Assembly: GCF_015277775.1 (NCBI RefSeq)
Contig: NZ_CP063849.1
Span: 1,178,001 to 1,242,000, forward strand
Direction of reading: 5' to 3'
DNA from: Paludibaculum fermentans
GTDB lineage: Bacteria > Acidobacteriota > Terriglobia > Bryobacterales > Bryobacteraceae
Length of the DNA: 64,000 nt
Below, piece after piece: positions 1-9,850 of this stretch (the first letter of the stretch is position 1; the number at the start of each line of letters is the position of its first letter). A program made the position numbers and the translations under genes. The notes below the pieces were generated by a model. That model saw only the letters and a program-made list of their open reading frames with translations. It searched no databases and was not told the origin of the DNA.

Positions 1-7
1 GTCCGGT

Positions 8-421
8 ATGGAAGGCGTGCGTTTCACCTGCCAGCCCGGCTGTACCCGCTGTTGCGATATGGAAGGCTATGTCTATATCACGGAACAGGATCTGAAGAAT
101 GCAGCAGGGCAGTTGGGCCTCACTCCTGCCGAGTTTGAGAAGAAATACGTCTATCGCACCCGCCACCTGCTGCGCCTGCGCAAACCGCGCGACCGCCAGT
201 GCCATTTCCTGCTGCACGGCGGCTGCTCGATTCATGAGAACAAACCCACCCAATGCCGTCTCTTCCCCTTCTGGCCGGAACTGCTCGAGAGTCGCAAGGA
301 ATGGGAGAAAACCGGCCGCCGCTGTCCTGGAATCGGCAAGGGCCGCCTGATCCAAATTGGTACAGCGCATGAAACCGCTTCCGAAATGAAACTCGCCTAC
401 CCCTCGATGTACGAGGACTAA
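8..421 (+). CDS. YkgJ-family CxxxCxxCC metal-chelating cysteine-cluster protein
   Basis: A small soluble protein of 137 residues. The N-terminus carries the cysteine cluster C-Q-P-G-C-T-R-C-C (about residues 8-16), followed by two further cysteine groups, a HFLLHGGC segment near residue 66 and a TQCRLFPFWPEL segment near residue 81. This spacing is the signature of the YkgJ / UPF0153 family, which is thought to chelate zinc or iron. The exact biochemical role is unknown. Length matches the family. The ATG at position 8 is the first start available, but only seven bases precede it, so a slightly longer N-terminus outside the window cannot be excluded. It precedes the flagellar operon by about 100 bp; a functional link is not evident. 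Confidence 0.85.
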   Translation: MEGVRFTCQPGCTRCCDMEGYVYITEQDLKNAAGQLGLTPAEFEKKYVYRTRHLLRLRKPRDRQCHFLLHGGCSIHENKPTQCRLFPFWPELLESRKEWEKTGRRCPGIGKGRLIQIGTAHETASEMKLAYPSMYED

Positions 422-519
422 GCCCTTTCCCTCGCTCCTTCCAATTCAATCATTCTAAAGGTCCGATTCTCCTAATAGCGGCCCACCCGCGGCCGATAAG
501 CCCTTGGCCACACATCTGC

Positions 520-873
520 ATGGGATCCATCAACATGCTACCGGCCATCACCGCCCGCCTCGAAGGCTACATGGACCTGCTGGCAGACCGTCAGAAGCTC
601 GTCGCGGCCAATCTGGCGAACCTCGATACCCCCGGCTATCGCACCAAGGATCTCGACTTCCAGTTCGAATTCCTTTCGCAGACGCCCGGCGGCACGCCCA
701 ACGTGATCGAACCCACGGGTCTCACCATGAAGAACGATGGCAACAACGTGAGCCTCGACCGGGAATCGCGCCTGCTGGCCGAGAATGCCCTGCGCTTCAA
801 CGTCGCCACCAACCTGCTGCGCAACGAACTGCGCACCGTCCGCAAGGCGATCGAGGAGGGCAAGGGCGCATGA
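520..873 (+). CDS. flgB: Flagellar basal-body rod protein FlgB
   Basis: Proximal rod component of the flagellar basal body, exported by the flagellar type III apparatus and assembled on the MS ring. The 117-residue protein has the family N-terminal amphipathic region and the hallmark motif VAANLANLDTPGYRTKD around residues 28-44. It opens an operon whose next gene, flgC, starts inside its stop codon (ATGA overlap at 870-873). The start at 520 (MGSINMLPAIT) has no clear Shine-Dalgarno sequence; an alternative ATG lies at 535 (MLPAITARL). Identification is secure from sequence and context. Confidence 0.93.
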   Translation: MGSINMLPAITARLEGYMDLLADRQKLVAANLANLDTPGYRTKDLDFQFEFLSQTPGGTPNVIEPTGLTMKNDGNNVSLDRESRLLAENALRFNVATNLLRNELRTVRKAIEEGKGA

Positions 874-1307
874 GCCTCTTCAACCTCTTATCCGTCAGCG
901 CATCCGGCATGGCCGCCCAGCGGGCCCGCGCCGAAGTCATCGTCGAAAACCTGGCCAACTCCGAGACCACCCGCACGCCCGATGGTGGTCCCTATCGCCG
1001 CAAGGACGTCGTCTTCGAATCCGAGGCCCAGGCATCACCCTTCTCCGCCGTCTTCCAGACCGAGATGTCCGCCGGGTCGATGGGGGTCGGGATCTCGCAG
1101 GTCGTTGAGGACAGCCGTCCGCCGGACATGCGCTACCAACCCAGCCACCCCGACGCCGACGCCCGCGGCTACGTCGCCTTCCCGCATATGAGCCCGGCCG
1201 AGGAGATGGTCGACCTCATGGGCGCCACCCGCGGCTACCAGGCCAACGTCGCCGCCATCTCGGCCGTGAAAGACATGGTTTCCAAATCCATCGACCTGAT
1301 GAAGTGA
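870..1307 (+). CDS. flgC: Flagellar basal-body rod protein FlgC
   Basis: Proximal rod protein that stacks with FlgB and FlgF. The 145-residue product begins MSLFNLLSVSASGMAAQRAR and contains the rod-family N-terminal helix (VENLANSETTRTPDGGPYRRK) and the conserved C-terminal PAEEMVDLMGATRGYQANVAA segment shared by rod and hook proteins. I chose the ATG at 870, which overlaps the flgB stop codon as ATGA, because a longer reading of the same frame (from 504) would overlap nearly all of flgB and precedes the conserved start. Translational coupling with flgB is likely. Confidence 0.93.
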   Translation: MSLFNLLSVSASGMAAQRARAEVIVENLANSETTRTPDGGPYRRKDVVFESEAQASPFSAVFQTEMSAGSMGVGISQVVEDSRPPDMRYQPSHPDADARGYVAFPHMSPAEEMVDLMGATRGYQANVAAISAVKDMVSKSIDLMK

Positions 1308-1314
1308 GCCGCCC

Positions 1315-1611
1315 ATGACCATCCCGCCCATTTCTCCCATTCAACTGCCGCCCAGCATCGGCCAGATCCGGGTGCAGGTGCCCGGCGGCGGTGAAACGTT
1401 CCGCTCCGTCATGAATGGAGCCGTCGAGTCGGTGAATGCCATGCAGAACGACGCCCACGCCAGCATGGAGAGCTTCCTGAACGGAGAGGGGCAGGACCTG
1501 CACAAGGTCGCCCTCGACCAGCAGAGGGCCGGCATCGCCTTCGACCTCTTTCTCCAGGTTCGCAACAAGATGGTCTCGGCTTACCAGGAAGTGATGCGCA
1601 TGCAGGTCTGA
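1315..1611 (+). CDS. fliE: Flagellar hook-basal body complex protein FliE
   Basis: FliE forms the junction between the MS ring (FliF) and the rod. The 98-residue product ends with the typical FliE C-terminus (ALDQQRAGIAFDLFLQVRNKMVSAYQEVMRMQV), in which the NK(M/V)xxAYxExxxMQ pattern is diagnostic. It starts 7 bp after flgC and lies just upstream of fliF, the usual genetic position. Length is normal for the family. Confidence 0.93.
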   Translation: MTIPPISPIQLPPSIGQIRVQVPGGGETFRSVMNGAVESVNAMQNDAHASMESFLNGEGQDLHKVALDQQRAGIAFDLFLQVRNKMVSAYQEVMRMQV

Positions 1612-1633
1612 GCGACTGCAAGTGTAAGAAGCG

Positions 1634-3340
1634 ATGGGCCAGTTCAAGCAAATCCTCGCCGGTCTGACGCTGCGCCAGCGGCTCGTCATCCTGGTGGCCA
1701 CCGCCGCCGTAGTGGCCGGCATCGTGTTCGGCATCCACTGGAACAAGGAACGCGACCTGCGCCCGCTCTTCACGGAAGTCAGCGCCGAGGATTCCGGCGC
1801 GCTGGTGGAACGGCTCAAGGCCGCCAACGTCGCTTACAAAGTGGCCGACAACGGTACGATCCTCGTCCCGTCGGCGCGTGTGGCGGAGCTCCGCATCGAG
1901 ATGGCCGCGGCCGGCCTGCCGCGCACCGGGCGCCTGGGTTTTGAGCTCTTCGACAAGACAAACCTCGGCACGACAGACTTCGCCGAGCATGTGAACTTCC
2001 GCCGCGCCCTGGAGGGTGAACTCGAACGCAGTGTCATCTCCCTGGCCGAGGTCGACCGCGCCCGAGTCCACGTGACGTTCGCCAAGGAGTCGGTTTTCGC
2101 CGATACGCGCCAGCCGGCCAAGGCCAGCGTGATGCTGCGGCTGCGGCCCGGCGCGAAACTCTCGGCCGCCAATGTCGTGGCGATTCAGCACCTGACGTCC
2201 AGCGCCGTGGAAGGGCTGGCGCCCGAGTCCGTCTCCGTTCTCGACATGAGCGGCAACCTGCTCAGCAAGCCGCACCGCGATGCCGATTCGGATACAGGCA
2301 ACTCCAGCGCCATGTTGGAGTTCCGGCAGGGGCTGGAGCGCGACTACCTGGCCAAGATCCGCTCCACGCTCGACCCCCTGCTGGGCTCAGAGAAGTACCG
2401 CGCCGGTATCAGCCTGGAGTGCGACTTCACCAGCGGCGAGCAGAGCGAGGAGGTCTTCGATCCCAACCGCTCCGTCATGCTCACGTCGCAAAAGACTGAG
2501 GACGCCAGCGGGCTCGCGGCCACTGCCGGAGTCCCCGGTGCGGCCTCCAACTTGCCCCGGCCGGTCCCTCGCGCCGGCAGTTCGGGTGGCGGCGTCTCGC
2601 GCAAGACGGAAAACGTCTCCTACCAGACAAGCCGCACCATCAAGCATCTGAAACTGCCTCTCGGCACGGTGAAGCGGCTCTCCGTTTCCATCCTGCTGGA
2701 CCAGGCGTTGCGCTGGGAGGGCACCGGCCCCAAGGCGCGGCGTGTGCTGGAGCCGCTCTCGCCCGACACGCTCAAAATCGTCAAGGACGTCGTCGCCGGC
2801 ACGGTCGGCTTCCAGGCGGAGCGCGGTGACGCGCTGCTGGTGGAAACCCTGCCCTTTGAAGCGACCCTCGCCCTACCGCCGCCCGAGGCGCCCCCGTCCC
2901 GCCAGGCGCCCGCCGTCGGCCCCAGCGGCTACAGCATGCCGGCCTGGATGAAGCCGCTGCTCGACAAGGCGCCGCTACCCGTCTGGTTGGGCGCTGCGTT
3001 CGCCCTGCTGGTAGTACTCGGGGTTGTGATCTTCATCGTGATGCGCGGCTTGATTCGCAGGCGCCGCCCGACGGTGCACGCGGTCGAAGCGGGCGCGCCT
3101 CAGCTTCAAGGTTCGCCGCCGAAGGACGAAAAGAACTTCGAGGAGCAGGCGATGGCGGTCATGGCGGGCAACCAGTCGGAACAGGATCGCGTGGATCGCG
3201 AGGCGCTGCTCTCCCTGCAGATGCCTCCGCAGACCAAGAAGGCTGAGGTGTTGAAGAAAGTGATCATGGAGGAGTCGAAGAGGGATCCCGCCGCCACGGC
3301 GCAACTCATCCGGACCTGGTTGTCGGAGCAGCGTTCATGA
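1634..3340 (+). CDS. fliF: Flagellar MS-ring protein FliF
   Basis: Builds the MS ring in the inner membrane that houses the export gate and carries the C ring. The 568-residue product has a first membrane helix at about residues 18-38 (LVILVATAAVVAGIVFGIHW), periplasmic ring-building (secretin/YscJ-like) domains containing RTGRLGFELFDKTNLGTTDF and the ALEGELERSI-type motif near residue 118, and a second membrane helix at about 449-472. The cytoplasmic C-terminus (ends IRTWLSEQRS) is the FliG-binding tail. The fliG start codon overlaps the stop codon. Length and architecture match FliF. Confidence 0.95.
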   Translation: MGQFKQILAGLTLRQRLVILVATAAVVAGIVFGIHWNKERDLRPLFTEVSAEDSGALVERLKAANVAYKVADNGTILVPSARVAELRIEMAAAGLPRTGRLGFELFDKTNLGTTDFAEHVNFRRALEGELERSVISLAEVDRARVHVTFAKESVFADTRQPAKASVMLRLRPGAKLSAANVVAIQHLTSSAVEGLAPESVSVLDMSGNLLSKPHRDADSDTGNSSAMLEFRQGLERDYLAKIRSTLDPLLGSEKYRAGISLECDFTSGEQSEEVFDPNRSVMLTSQKTEDASGLAATAGVPGAASNLPRPVPRAGSSGGGVSRKTENVSYQTSRTIKHLKLPLGTVKRLSVSILLDQALRWEGTGPKARRVLEPLSPDTLKIVKDVVAGTVGFQAERGDALLVETLPFEATLALPPPEAPPSRQAPAVGPSGYSMPAWMKPLLDKAPLPVWLGAAFALLVVLGVVIFIVMRGLIRRRRPTVHAVEAGAPQLQGSPPKDEKNFEEQAMAVMAGNQSEQDRVDREALLSLQMPPQTKKAEVLKKVIMEESKRDPAATAQLIRTWLSEQRS

Positions 3341-4380
3341 TCACGAACATGACGCCCGACAAGGAAGCGGCCGCTCCGAAGTATTCGGGCGCGCAGAAAG
3401 CCGCGGTCCTCATGCTCACCCTGGGCGACCAGCTTGGCGGCGAAGTACTGAAGCATATGGAGGAGGACGAGGTCGCCGACATCGGCAAGGAACTCGCCCG
3501 AATCCCCACCATCACCGCGGAGGATGCGGAGTCGATTCTGGAAGAGTTCTACCAGATGTCGATGGCCCACGACTATGTCCTCAAGGGCGGCATCGACTAC
3601 GCGCGCAAGATCCTCATCAATGCCTTCGGGGCCGAGGCCGCCAAGAAAATCCTGGATCGGCTGGTAAAGATGTTGGGCCACGAGGCGGCCAGCTTTGATG
3701 CTCTCCAGAAGGCGGACCCGCAGCAACTCGCCAAGTTCATCCACAGCGAGCATCCGCAGACCATCGCCCTGATCCTGAGCCACCTGAATCCATCGCAGGC
3801 GGCGGGGCTCCTCTTCTCCCTGCCGGTCGACCTGCGGGCCGATGTTTCGTTGCGCATGGCGAGCCTGGATCAGATTTCGCCGGAGATTATCTCCAAGATT
3901 GCCATCATTATCGGGCAAAAACTAAAAGCATTGGGTGAACTCAGTCGTGAATCCTATGGCGGTGTTCGCGCCGTGGCCGAGATGTTCAACCGTCTCGACT
4001 CCTCCTCCAGCAAAGAGATTCTGGACAACATTGAACACAATGACGCGAACCTGGCTGAGACGATTCGCCACCTGATGTTCGTGTTTGAGGACCTCCTGCT
4101 GATCGACCAGAACGCCATCAAGGAGGTGCTGGGCCGCATCGACCGCAAGGTGCTCACCGTCGCCTTGAAGGGGACCAGCGAGCAGCTGAAGAACCACTTC
4201 CTGCAGAGCATGTCCCAGCGCGGTGCCGAGATGATGCGCGAAGACATGGACTCGCTGGGCCCGGTCAAGATCAAGGAGGTCGAGGCTTCGCAGCAGCAGA
4301 TCATCTCCATCGTGCGCCAGTTAGAGACCGAGGGCGTCATCAGCCTGAAGGGTACTGTTGGCGAACAGTATGTCGTTTAA
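3337..4380 (+). CDS. fliG: Flagellar motor switch protein FliG
   Basis: Rotor/C-ring protein that contacts FliF, FliM and the MotA stator. The 347-residue product has an N-terminal FliF-binding domain (KAAVLMLTLGDQLGGEVLKHM), the middle domain motif EHPQTIALILSHLNP at about residue 137, and the charged C-terminal torque domain with the FEDLLLIDQNAIKEVLGRID segment. The ATG at 3337 overlaps the fliF stop (ATGA). The gene ends inside the next one: fliH is read from 23 bp before the fliG stop. All usual FliG regions are present. Confidence 0.95.
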   Translation: MITNMTPDKEAAAPKYSGAQKAAVLMLTLGDQLGGEVLKHMEEDEVADIGKELARIPTITAEDAESILEEFYQMSMAHDYVLKGGIDYARKILINAFGAEAAKKILDRLVKMLGHEAASFDALQKADPQQLAKFIHSEHPQTIALILSHLNPSQAAGLLFSLPVDLRADVSLRMASLDQISPEIISKIAIIIGQKLKALGELSRESYGGVRAVAEMFNRLDSSSSKEILDNIEHNDANLAETIRHLMFVFEDLLLIDQNAIKEVLGRIDRKVLTVALKGTSEQLKNHFLQSMSQRGAEMMREDMDSLGPVKIKEVEASQQQIISIVRQLETEGVISLKGTVGEQYVV

Positions 4381-5101
4381 AGCCATGGCGTCGAGAATCC
4401 GCCCGGCCGGCGCGGAGTTGCTTCTGCCCGTGGTCGAGTGGCCTCGTGTCGGGGACCCCGTGGCCAAGCCGGAAGTTCTACCCGGTCGTCCGCAGGAGGC
4501 GCACTCGCAGGCCGCGCCTCCGCAGTCCGCGCCTCCGCAGTCCGTTGAGAAGCAGAAGGCGGAGATCCAGAGGATGGTCGACCAGCAGGTCCAGGCACGA
4601 TTGCAGTCGGAACGGCAGGAGTCGTTCCGGCAGGGCGAGGCCGCGGGCCGGCAGAAGGCTGCCGCTGAAACGGAGGCGGTGGTGGAGCGCATGGCCCGTT
4701 CCATTGAGGAAACTGCCGGCATGAAGGGCCGCCTGCGCCGCCAGGCTGAGCGCGATGTGGTGGCTTTGGCACTGGCGATGGCGCGGCGAGTCCTGCGCCG
4801 CCAGATCGTGATCGACGAAGAGGCGCTACTCGGCCTGGTGAAGGCCGCGTTCGAGAACGTCTCGCTGCGGGAAGTGACCGAGGTCCGCGTCCATCCCCAG
4901 TTTGTCGCCCGCCTTCAGGGCCATTTGAGCCGCATCGGCGCACCCGAGGCGATCCGCATTCAGGGCGATCCGGGGCTCGAGATTGGAGGCGTGATCGTCG
5001 AAACGGGGCGGGGCAGCCTCGACGCCTCCATTGATACGCAAATGGACGAGATCGCCCGCGGTCTCTCCGACGCTTTGACTTTACGGGAGGGTGCGGCATG
5101 A
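4358..5101 (+). CDS. fliH: Flagellar assembly protein FliH (stator of the export ATPase)
   Basis: FliH regulates and tethers the FliI ATPase at the export gate. The 247-residue product has a Pro/Ala/Gln-rich N-terminus, a long charged helical centre (about residues 60-130, many Arg/Glu/Gln) and a C-terminal FliH/V-type ATPase E-subunit-like domain (ALAMARRVLRRQIVIDEEAL onward). The start is uncertain: a TTG at 4358 lies 5 bp after GAAGGG within fliG, while ATGs at 4370 and 4385 lack a close ribosome site. The 3' end overlaps fliI as ATGA. Sequence conservation of FliH is low, so much of the call rests on position between fliG and fliI. Confidence 0.88.
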   Translation: MANSMSFKAMASRIRPAGAELLLPVVEWPRVGDPVAKPEVLPGRPQEAHSQAAPPQSAPPQSVEKQKAEIQRMVDQQVQARLQSERQESFRQGEAAGRQKAAAETEAVVERMARSIEETAGMKGRLRRQAERDVVALALAMARRVLRRQIVIDEEALLGLVKAAFENVSLREVTEVRVHPQFVARLQGHLSRIGAPEAIRIQGDPGLEIGGVIVETGRGSLDASIDTQMDEIARGLSDALTLREGAA

Positions 5102-6420
5102 GCGCCCCCTGGATGGACGTGGCTCGCCTGGAGCGTGCCATCGCCAACAGCAAACCCGTGCGATCCATCGGCACCGTCACTCGGACCGTCGGCCTGCTGG
5201 TGGAATCGCGCGGGCCCGCTGTCGGGGTGGGCGAATTCTGCGAGATCCTGACCCGCGCCGGCACTCAAATCCGTACTCAGGTGATCGGATTCAGGGACGG
5301 CCAGGTTCTCTCGATGCCCCTGGAGGAAGTAGCCGGTCTCCAACTCGGAGACACGATCGTGGCCCGGGCAGGGGAGTCGCGAGTGGCCGTCTCCGACGGT
5401 CTGATCGGCCGTGTTCTGGACGGTTTTGGCCGGCCCATGGACGGTGGACCGCCGGTCGAGCCGGAAGCATGGTACGACATCTATGCCGCGCCGCCCGGAC
5501 CGCTGGAACGCGAATCGATCACCGACCCGCTCGTCACCGGCATCCGGGCGTTGGACGGTTTCCTCACCTGCGGCCGCGGCCAGCGTGTCGGCATCTTCGG
5601 CGGCAGCGGCGTCGGCAAGAGCACTCTCTTGGGAAGCCTGATCCGCCATCACAATGCCGATGTGGCGGTCCTGGCGCTCGTAGGCGAGCGCAACCGCGAG
5701 GTGCGCGACTTCATTGAGCACGAGATCGGGCCGGAGGGCATGAAGAAGACCGTCCTGGTGGTGGCGACCTCTGACCGGCCGTCGCCGCTCCGGGTTCGGG
5801 CCTGCTTCCTGGCCCTGGCCGTCGCCGAGTACTTTCGCGACAAGGGGAAAGATGTCCTGCTGATCGCCGACTCGGTCACCCGCCTGGCCATGGCCCAGCG
5901 CGAGATCGGGTTGGCGGCCGGAGAGCCGCCCAGCCAGAAGGGCTACACCCCCAGCGTGTTCCAGATGCTGCCGCGCGTCTTTGAGCGCGCCGGCCGGTTC
6001 AAACACGGCTCCATCACCGCGTTTTTCACCGTACTCGTGGAGGGCGACGACATGAACGAGCCGATCGCCGACGCGGTACGCGGCATTCTCGATGGACATA
6101 TAGTGCTATCCCGCGCGCTGGGCCAGAAGGGGCACTATCCGGCAATCGACGTCCTGCAATCGGTCTCGCGTTTGGCTTCGCGTGTCGCAAAGGGTGAGCA
6201 GAAGGACGCGGCGAACCGGCTCAGGGAGACCCTTGCGTTACTACAGTCGTCAGAAGATCTCATCCGCATCGGGGCCTATATCGGCGGCAGCAATGCGCAG
6301 CTCGATTCGGCGATCGCGCGCCAGAAGGAAATCCAGGACTTTCTCCGGCAGAAACCGGAGGAGCACACGCCCATCGGGGAGACGCTGCAGCGTATGAGAC
6401 GGCTTGTCACAGGAGAGTAA
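5098..6420 (+). CDS. fliI: Flagellum-specific export ATPase FliI
   Basis: Hexameric F1-beta-like ATPase that energises and prepares substrates for flagellar type III export. The 440-residue protein has a Walker A motif GGSGVGKST at about residues 168-176, a Walker B segment DVLLIADSVTRLA near 252-264 and the family signature REIGLAAGEPPSQKGYTPSVF shortly after. Length is typical. It overlaps fliH by 4 bp and precedes fliJ by 8 bp. Very secure identification. Confidence 0.96.
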   Translation: MSAPWMDVARLERAIANSKPVRSIGTVTRTVGLLVESRGPAVGVGEFCEILTRAGTQIRTQVIGFRDGQVLSMPLEEVAGLQLGDTIVARAGESRVAVSDGLIGRVLDGFGRPMDGGPPVEPEAWYDIYAAPPGPLERESITDPLVTGIRALDGFLTCGRGQRVGIFGGSGVGKSTLLGSLIRHHNADVAVLALVGERNREVRDFIEHEIGPEGMKKTVLVVATSDRPSPLRVRACFLALAVAEYFRDKGKDVLLIADSVTRLAMAQREIGLAAGEPPSQKGYTPSVFQMLPRVFERAGRFKHGSITAFFTVLVEGDDMNEPIADAVRGILDGHIVLSRALGQKGHYPAIDVLQSVSRLASRVAKGEQKDAANRLRETLALLQSSEDLIRIGAYIGGSNAQLDSAIARQKEIQDFLRQKPEEHTPIGETLQRMRRLVTGE

Positions 6421-6428
6421 TCCATTAC

Positions 6429-6869
6429 ATGAAGAAATTCCTGTTTCCGCTTGAAAAATTGAGAATGTTTCGCCAGTCATCGCTCGATCAGCAGCTCGTC
6501 GCGCTGGAGAGCGCGCTGGCCGAAGCGCGGGATCTGGAGGAGCGGCAAGAGGCGCTTGCCCTGGAGGAGCGCCGGGCGACCACCGCCGTGCGCAGCTTGA
6601 AGATCGTCCCGGTTCAGGAATTGGTGGCCCTGGAGGCGTTCCGGCATTGGACGGAGAAGGAACTACTGAAGCTTCAAGCGGATGCCGTTCGGATCGAGCA
6701 GAAGATCCAGGAGCGGCGGGAAGCGGTTGTAGCGGCGCAGATCGAGGTGGAATCGCTGACCACCCTACGTGAAAGCCGGCTGCACGCCTGGCGCGCCGAG
6801 GTGGATCGGGAGACCGAGGCGACCGTGGCCGAACTGGTCGTGGCGCGATGGGGGCGCGATGAGCGCTAA
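6429..6869 (+). CDS. fliJ: Flagellar export protein FliJ
   Basis: FliJ is a coiled-coil chaperone-escort protein that fits the FliI hexamer. The 146-residue product begins MKKFLFPLEKLRMFRQ, the usual FliJ opening (KFxFxLExLLxxR), and is almost entirely helical with heptad-like Glu/Leu/Arg patterns. Position directly after fliI supports the call. It closes the operon in this window: the next gene (dsbD) converges on it with only 11 bp between stop codons, and no obvious terminator is seen there. Confidence 0.85.
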   Translation: MKKFLFPLEKLRMFRQSSLDQQLVALESALAEARDLEERQEALALEERRATTAVRSLKIVPVQELVALEAFRHWTEKELLKLQADAVRIEQKIQERREAVVAAQIEVESLTTLRESRLHAWRAEVDRETEATVAELVVARWGRDER

Positions 6870-6880
6870 GTGCTGTTTAA

Positions 6881-8836
6881 TCAAGAGCCGCTAGAGCTAG
6901 AGTTCAAGAACTTCAGGAACTCTTGCGGGTCCTTGGTCAGGCCGGCGTAGGAGCCCTTCGGCTGCTGCTCGGCATCGAAGATCGCATAGTACGGAATCGC
7001 GACCGTCTTGAAGAGGTTGTCCTGCCGCTGCTGGTTCTGCTCGCTGGCGGCATCGGTCCCGTCGGTATAGAGTTCGACCAGCACGAAATTGCCGAGCGCT
7101 TCGGCGATCTCGGGTCGCGGGAACATGTTCGCCTTCATCCAATGGCAGTTGGTGCAGGCGTAGCCGGTAAAGGCAACGAGCACCTTCTTGTTCTCGGCCT
7201 TGGCTTTGGCAATCGCGCCATCGAAGTCATTTTTCATCCACTTAGAGGAAGTAGTTCCAGTAGAACTTGAGGCCGAGCCTTCCGGCGGTGCGGGAATGTA
7301 GGCCTCGAGTTCGCCCAGGCGGCCGCCGTTCATGCCGGGAATCAGGCTGAGCGCGAAACCGAGCAGCGCAATGCCGACTAAAAGCCGGGAGGGCGTGACA
7401 TCCTCATCAGCGCGGATGCCTTCCATTCTGAGGAAGCCGAGCAGGTACAAGCCGGGTAGGGCAAACAGCACCACCCACAAAGCGAGAAAGCGTTCCCGGG
7501 TCAGGAGCCCCAGTTGCAGCACCTGGTCGACATTCGACAAGTACTTTAACAAAGCGGCCATAACCAGAAAGCCCAAAACGATTTTGACGCGTGCCATCCA
7601 GCCGCCGCTGCGGGGCATCTTCTTCAGGAAGGACGGGAAGAGCGCCAGCAGGAAGAATGGCGACGAGAGGGCGCTGGAGAACGCCAGCATGCCCAGGATG
7701 GGCTGCATCTTGTCACCGCCGACCGAGGCCGCGAGCAGAGTACCCATGAACGGTCCGATGCAGGCAAACGACGCCAGGCTGAACGTGAGCCCCATTAACA
7801 GCGTCCCGACGATGCCGCCCTGATTGGAGGCGATGTTCAACTTGGTCAGGAGGCCCGTGGGCAGCGTGATCTCGAAAGCACCTAAGAGGCTGAGGCCAAA
7901 GGCGAAGAAAACAAGACAGATCAGCCCATTGACCCAGGGGTTCGAACCCAGCTGGACCACGGCGAACGGGCCCAGGGCCGCGCTCAAGCCGAAGCCGATG
8001 CCAGTGAACAGGACAACGATCCCCAGGCAGAATACGATGGCCTGCGTGAGTGCCTGCCGGCGCCCGCCGCCACCCTGCTGGTTCAGAAAGAACGACATGG
8101 TGATGGGGATCATCGGGAAGACGCAAGGTGTGAAGATGGCTGCCAAGCCGAAGCCGAAAGCCAACAGCAGGAACGATCCCAGATCCTGTTTCTGGCCGCC
8201 TGCAGGCGCCTGGCCGGCCGGAGTCGCCGCCGCAGGGGTTGGCGCCGTGGCGGCTGGTTCAAACTTCACCAGACCTGCCGGAATGTCGCTCTTTGTGGCT
8301 GCGGCGTTCGCGGCTACTTCGACCTTTGCGATAGCCGTCACCTTCTTGGGCGGTAGGCATTCCTTCTCGGTGCAGAGCTGATAGCGCATTTGCGCCGTGA
8401 GTTCCAGCGGACCCGCCGGAGCGTCTTTCGCCAGCTCGACCTGAACCACAAAAGTCTTCTCGCCTGAATAGGTTTCGGTGTCCAGGTTAAAGTTAGGGTC
8501 GAAGTGACGGACGGGCTTCGGAGTCCAGATGTCGAACTTGGCGATGGCCGGGGACTCTGCCAGTTTGACGGTTGTCGTAGTAGGGCCACCCGTCGGTCCC
8601 GGCTTCGGCGTCGTCAGCGAGTACATGTGCCACGGTTCCTGAAGTTTTAGTTTCAGTTCCGCGGTGAAGGTGCTTCCAGGGGCGACCCGAGGAGAAGACG
8701 GAGTGAGGGTCCAGGTGGCGGGGGTAGGCCTCTGGCCGAATGCGCAAAGGGTGGAGAGGAGGGCGAGAGCGAGGAGGCGGCTAGACTTCGGGGTCGTTTG
8801 TGGAGCTGGCCTGCCAACGCTGGATTTCGATCTCAA
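6881..8836 (-). CDS. dsbD: Thiol:disulfide interchange protein DsbD-like (cytochrome c biogenesis / periplasmic reductant)
   Basis: Transfers electrons from cytoplasmic thioredoxin across the membrane to periplasmic thiol proteins. The product (about 651 residues from this start) has a signal peptide, an N-terminal DsbD-alpha-type domain with the Cys pair [14 protein letters not shown], a polytopic CcdA-like core with the membrane cysteines in PCVFPMIP and FACIGPFMG, and a C-terminal thioredoxin-like domain with ACTNCHW (CxxC). The frame is open well upstream into plsX; I chose TTG at 8836, giving MRSKSSVGR then a hydrophobic stretch, because no ATG or GTG lies nearer. The start therefore overlaps the 3' end of plsX by about 56 bp and is not certain. 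It ends 11 bp from fliJ, convergent. Confidence 0.88.
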   Translation of the reverse strand: MRSKSSVGRPAPQTTPKSSRLLALALLSTLCAFGQRPTPATWTLTPSSPRVAPGSTFTAELKLKLQEPWHMYSLTTPKPGPTGGPTTTTVKLAESPAIAKFDIWTPKPVRHFDPNFNLDTETYSGEKTFVVQVELAKDAPAGPLELTAQMRYQLCTEKECLPPKKVTAIAKVEVAANAAATKSDIPAGLVKFEPAATAPTPAAATPAGQAPAGGQKQDLGSFLLLAFGFGLAAIFTPCVFPMIPITMSFFLNQQGGGGRRQALTQAIVFCLGIVVLFTGIGFGLSAALGPFAVVQLGSNPWVNGLICLVFFAFGLSLLGAFEITLPTGLLTKLNIASNQGGIVGTLLMGLTFSLASFACIGPFMGTLLAASVGGDKMQPILGMLAFSSALSSPFFLLALFPSFLKKMPRSGGWMARVKIVLGFLVMAALLKYLSNVDQVLQLGLLTRERFLALWVVLFALPGLYLLGFLRMEGIRADEDVTPSRLLVGIALLGFALSLIPGMNGGRLGELEAYIPAPPEGSASSSTGTTSSKWMKNDFDGAIAKAKAENKKVLVAFTGYACTNCHWMKANMFPRPEIAEALGNFVLVELYTDGTDAASEQNQQRQDNLFKTVAIPYYAIFDAEQQPKGSYAGLTKDPQEFLKFLNSSSSGS

Positions 8837-9809
8837 TCCTATCGTTGACGTGTTCCGTAGCCGACTCAGTGGCCACCCGGATTGCATTGCGAATCGCATT
8901 GTCATTCGACCTTCCATGGCAGATGATGACGACCCCTTTGACGCCGAGCAGTGGAGCTCCTCCGTACTCGGAGTAGTCCATGCGCTTGCGGAAGTCCTTG
9001 AACGCCTGGCGGCTGAGCACGTAGCCAATCTTGCTGGCAATCGTTGATTCCAACGATTCCTTCAACATGTGCTTTATGACATCAACCAGACCTTCACTGA
9101 CCTTCAACGCCACATTGCCGATGAAGCCGTCGCAGACGATGACATCGGTGAGCCCGGTGTACAGGTCGCGGCCTTCCACGTTGCCGACGAAATTCAACGG
9201 CAGCGCCTTCATCAGGGAAGCAGCGCTCTTTGTGAGCTCGTTGCCTTTATGATCCTCTTCCCCAATAGATAAAATCCCGACGCTCGGCGATTCGGTATGA
9301 AAAACGAGCCGGGAGTAAATCTCGCCCATGACAGCAAATTGGGCGAGCATCTGTGCGGAGGAGTCCACATTGGCGCCCACGTCGACCAAAACCGCGGGTT
9401 TGCCTTTGATGGTGGGAAAGGCTTGCGCCAGCGCGGGCCGGTCCACGCCGGGGATCATGCCAAGAACGGTCTTCGAGATTGCCATCACCGCGCCCGTATT
9501 GCCGGCGGAGATCCAGCCCTGCGCTTCGCCGTCCCGTACGAGACGTGCGGCCACACGCATACTGGAGTCCCGTTTGGTGCGGAGCGCCTTGGCCGGATTG
9601 TCCTCCATAGTGACAACCTCAGTGGCGTTCACAATCCGGATGGGGAGCTTCTTCCAGCCGTCGAACTTCTTGAGTTCGGCCTGGAGGACCTGCTCTTTTC
9701 CAACCAAAAGAATGTTAACGTCCTGGGTGCTGGCAGCCTGAACGGCTCCGCTCACTTCGGGGACGGGGGCGTGGTCGCCCCCCATGGCGTCGACAGCGAT
9801 GGTGATCAT
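8781..9809 (-). CDS. plsX: Phosphate acyltransferase PlsX
   Basis: Converts acyl-ACP to acyl-phosphate for phospholipid synthesis with PlsY; peripheral membrane enzyme. The 342-residue product begins [15 protein letters not shown], the near-universal PlsX N-terminus, and contains [20 protein letters not shown] and the C-terminal [23 protein letters not shown] block, all typical. It lies 41 bp downstream of rpmF, the usual arrangement, and its 3' end overlaps the dsbD coding sequence. Confidence 0.96.
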   Translation of the reverse strand: MITIAVDAMGGDHAPVPEVSGAVQAASTQDVNILLVGKEQVLQAELKKFDGWKKLPIRIVNATEVVTMEDNPAKALRTKRDSSMRVAARLVRDGEAQGWISAGNTGAVMAISKTVLGMIPGVDRPALAQAFPTIKGKPAVLVDVGANVDSSAQMLAQFAVMGEIYSRLVFHTESPSVGILSIGEEDHKGNELTKSAASLMKALPLNFVGNVEGRDLYTGLTDVIVCDGFIGNVALKVSEGLVDVIKHMLKESLESTIASKIGYVLSRQAFKDFRKRMDYSEYGGAPLLGVKGVVIICHGRSNDNAIRNAIRVATESATEHVNDRIEIEIQRWQASSTNDPEV

Positions 9810-9850
9810 TCAATCGACAACAACTGTGGTATGTACAGGAGAGCCGGAGG

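Noticed and set aside
504-535. GG-N10-GC (sigma54-like -24/-12) pattern in TTGGCCACACATCTGCAT just before flgB
   Set aside because: The spacing fits sigma54, but the -12 element touches the flgB start codon, the rest of the consensus is weak, and no sigma54 activator gene is seen nearby.
504-869. N-terminal extension of the flgC frame back to 504
   Set aside because: It overlaps flgB entirely, encodes Arg/His/Pro-rich low-complexity sequence and precedes the conserved FlgC start at 870.
8837-9040. Upstream extension of dsbD through plsX
   Set aside because: The extra residues are antiparallel-free shadow sequence of plsX in another frame with Ser/Arg-rich composition and no signal peptide.
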